Source of the DNA: Methylococcales bacterium
Lineage (GTDB): Bacteria > Pseudomonadota > Gammaproteobacteria > Methylococcales > Methylomonadaceae
Length of the DNA stretch: 5,278 nt
Reading direction: 5' to 3'
Assembly (NCBI GenBank): GCA_023144875.1
Contig: JAGLEW010000164.1
Coordinates: 1-5,278, forward strand
The notes beneath the pieces were generated by a model. The model was not told where the DNA came from and ran no database searches. It worked only from the letters and a program-made list of their open reading frames with translations. Below, piece by piece: positions 4,932 to 5,278 of this stretch. The stretch's first letter is position 1, and each line of letters opens with the position of its first letter. Both the position numbers and the translations under genes were made by a program.

Positions 4932-5278
4932 ATGCGAATTATTCTTTTAGGGAGTCCTGGTTCGGGCAAAGGCACTCAAGCCCAGTTCATCACAAAAAAA
5001 TACGGCATTCCTCAAATTTCCACAGGGGATATGCTTCGTGCCGCCGTCCGTGCAGGAACCCCATTAGGAATTGAAGCTAAAAAAGTCATGGATACAGGGG
5101 ACTTAGTCTCCGATGAAATTATTCTAGGCTTAATTAAAGAACGCATAAGCCAAAATGATTGTGAAAAAGGCTTTTTATTAGATGGCTTTCCTCGCACTAT
5201 TGCTCAAGCCGAAGGGTTAATGGCACTCAATGTAACTGTTGATAAAGTCCTCGAAATTGCCGTGGATGATGATGAAAT
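4932..5278 (+). CDS. adk: Adenylate kinase, N-terminal 115 residues (runs off right edge)
   Basis: Adenylate kinase catalyses ATP + AMP = 2 ADP in the cytoplasm and maintains the adenylate energy balance. The start at 4932 has TGGAG (4921-4925) 6 bases upstream. The N-terminus MRIILLGSPGSGKGTQAQ carries the P-loop at residues 7-15, with Lys13 contacting ATP phosphates. ISTGDMLR (29-36) is the AMP-binding segment, ending in Arg36. GFLLDGFPRT (80-89) carries Asp84 and Arg88 of the core active site. All of these fall at the same residue numbers as in E. coli Adk. The frame is open to the window edge; E. coli Adk has 214 residues, so the rest of the LID domain and the C-terminus lie outside. The ATP site has GSPGSGKGT where E. 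coli has GAPGAGKGT, a harmless variant. The gene is visibly richer in GC than the block before it. Identification is essentially certain. Confidence 0.98.
   Translation, partial: MRIILLGSPGSGKGTQAQFITKKYGIPQISTGDMLRAAVRAGTPLGIEAKKVMDTGDLVSDEIILGLIKERISQNDCEKGFLLDGFPRTIAQAEGLMALNVTVDKVLEIAVDDDE

Noticed and set aside
4877..5074. Plus-strand open frame of 65 codons overlapping adk
   Set aside because: It is out of frame with adk, whose frame is certain from its motifs, and lacks its own ribosome site.
5012..5197. Minus-strand open frame of 61 codons
   Set aside because: It is antisense to adk and without independent support.
1..5278. CRISPR arrays, tRNA or rRNA genes, insertion sequences
   Set aside because: No regularly spaced repeats, cloverleaf-like sequences, rRNA cores or transposase motifs were found on either strand by eye.

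Overview
The window looks like an AT-rich gammaproteobacterial chromosome. The anchor is the start of adenylate kinase (adk) at the right edge. Its first 115 residues follow the gammaproteobacterial Adk pattern closely, with a P-loop reading GSPGSGKGTQ. The AT-rich coding style would suit a Thiotrichales- or Methylococcales-like lineage, but genus cannot be fixed from this sequence.

Layout: (1) 1-124, minus strand, the N-terminal end of a small one-helix membrane protein that runs off the left edge. (2) 125-489, a divergent intergenic region with a promoter candidate for the minus-strand gene, an 11-bp tandem repeat, a perfect GATTCA-N5-TGAATC inverted repeat and a 5'-leader hairpin just before the ribosome binding site of the next gene. 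(3) 490-4753, five closely packed plus-strand genes (gaps of 39, 6 and 11 bases, then a 22-base overlap) that read as one operon. None has a product name I can give with certainty. (4) 4754-4931, a short intergenic gap. (5) 4932 to the right edge, adk.

The five-gene block is the interesting part. The third gene (190 aa) and the N-terminal half of the fourth (440 aa) look like divergent tandem copies of one domain. Its layout recalls the proteolytic domain of Lon (peptidase family S16): a Ser-containing turn before a hydrophobic helix, a strand, a Gly-containing turn and helix, then a C-terminal 'LNI-x-(L/V)KP' strand. The Ser position is kept in both, but the position of the Lon catalytic Lys seems to be lost in both, so they are more likely non-catalytic (or repurposed) relatives than active proteases. 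The fourth protein adds one transmembrane helix and a C-terminal domain of about 185 residues. The fifth gene overlaps its end and encodes a small exported protein. The first two genes encode soluble proteins of unknown family, the second having a helical N-terminus and a beta-rich, acidic C-terminal part.

A working picture, which is inference only, is a membrane-linked sensing or regulatory complex: two soluble cytoplasmic proteins, a soluble and a membrane-anchored Lon-like domain, and an exported partner on the far side of the membrane. No nuclease, toxin, transposase, helicase or NTPase motif is visible in the block, so a defence role is not supported by sequence alone.
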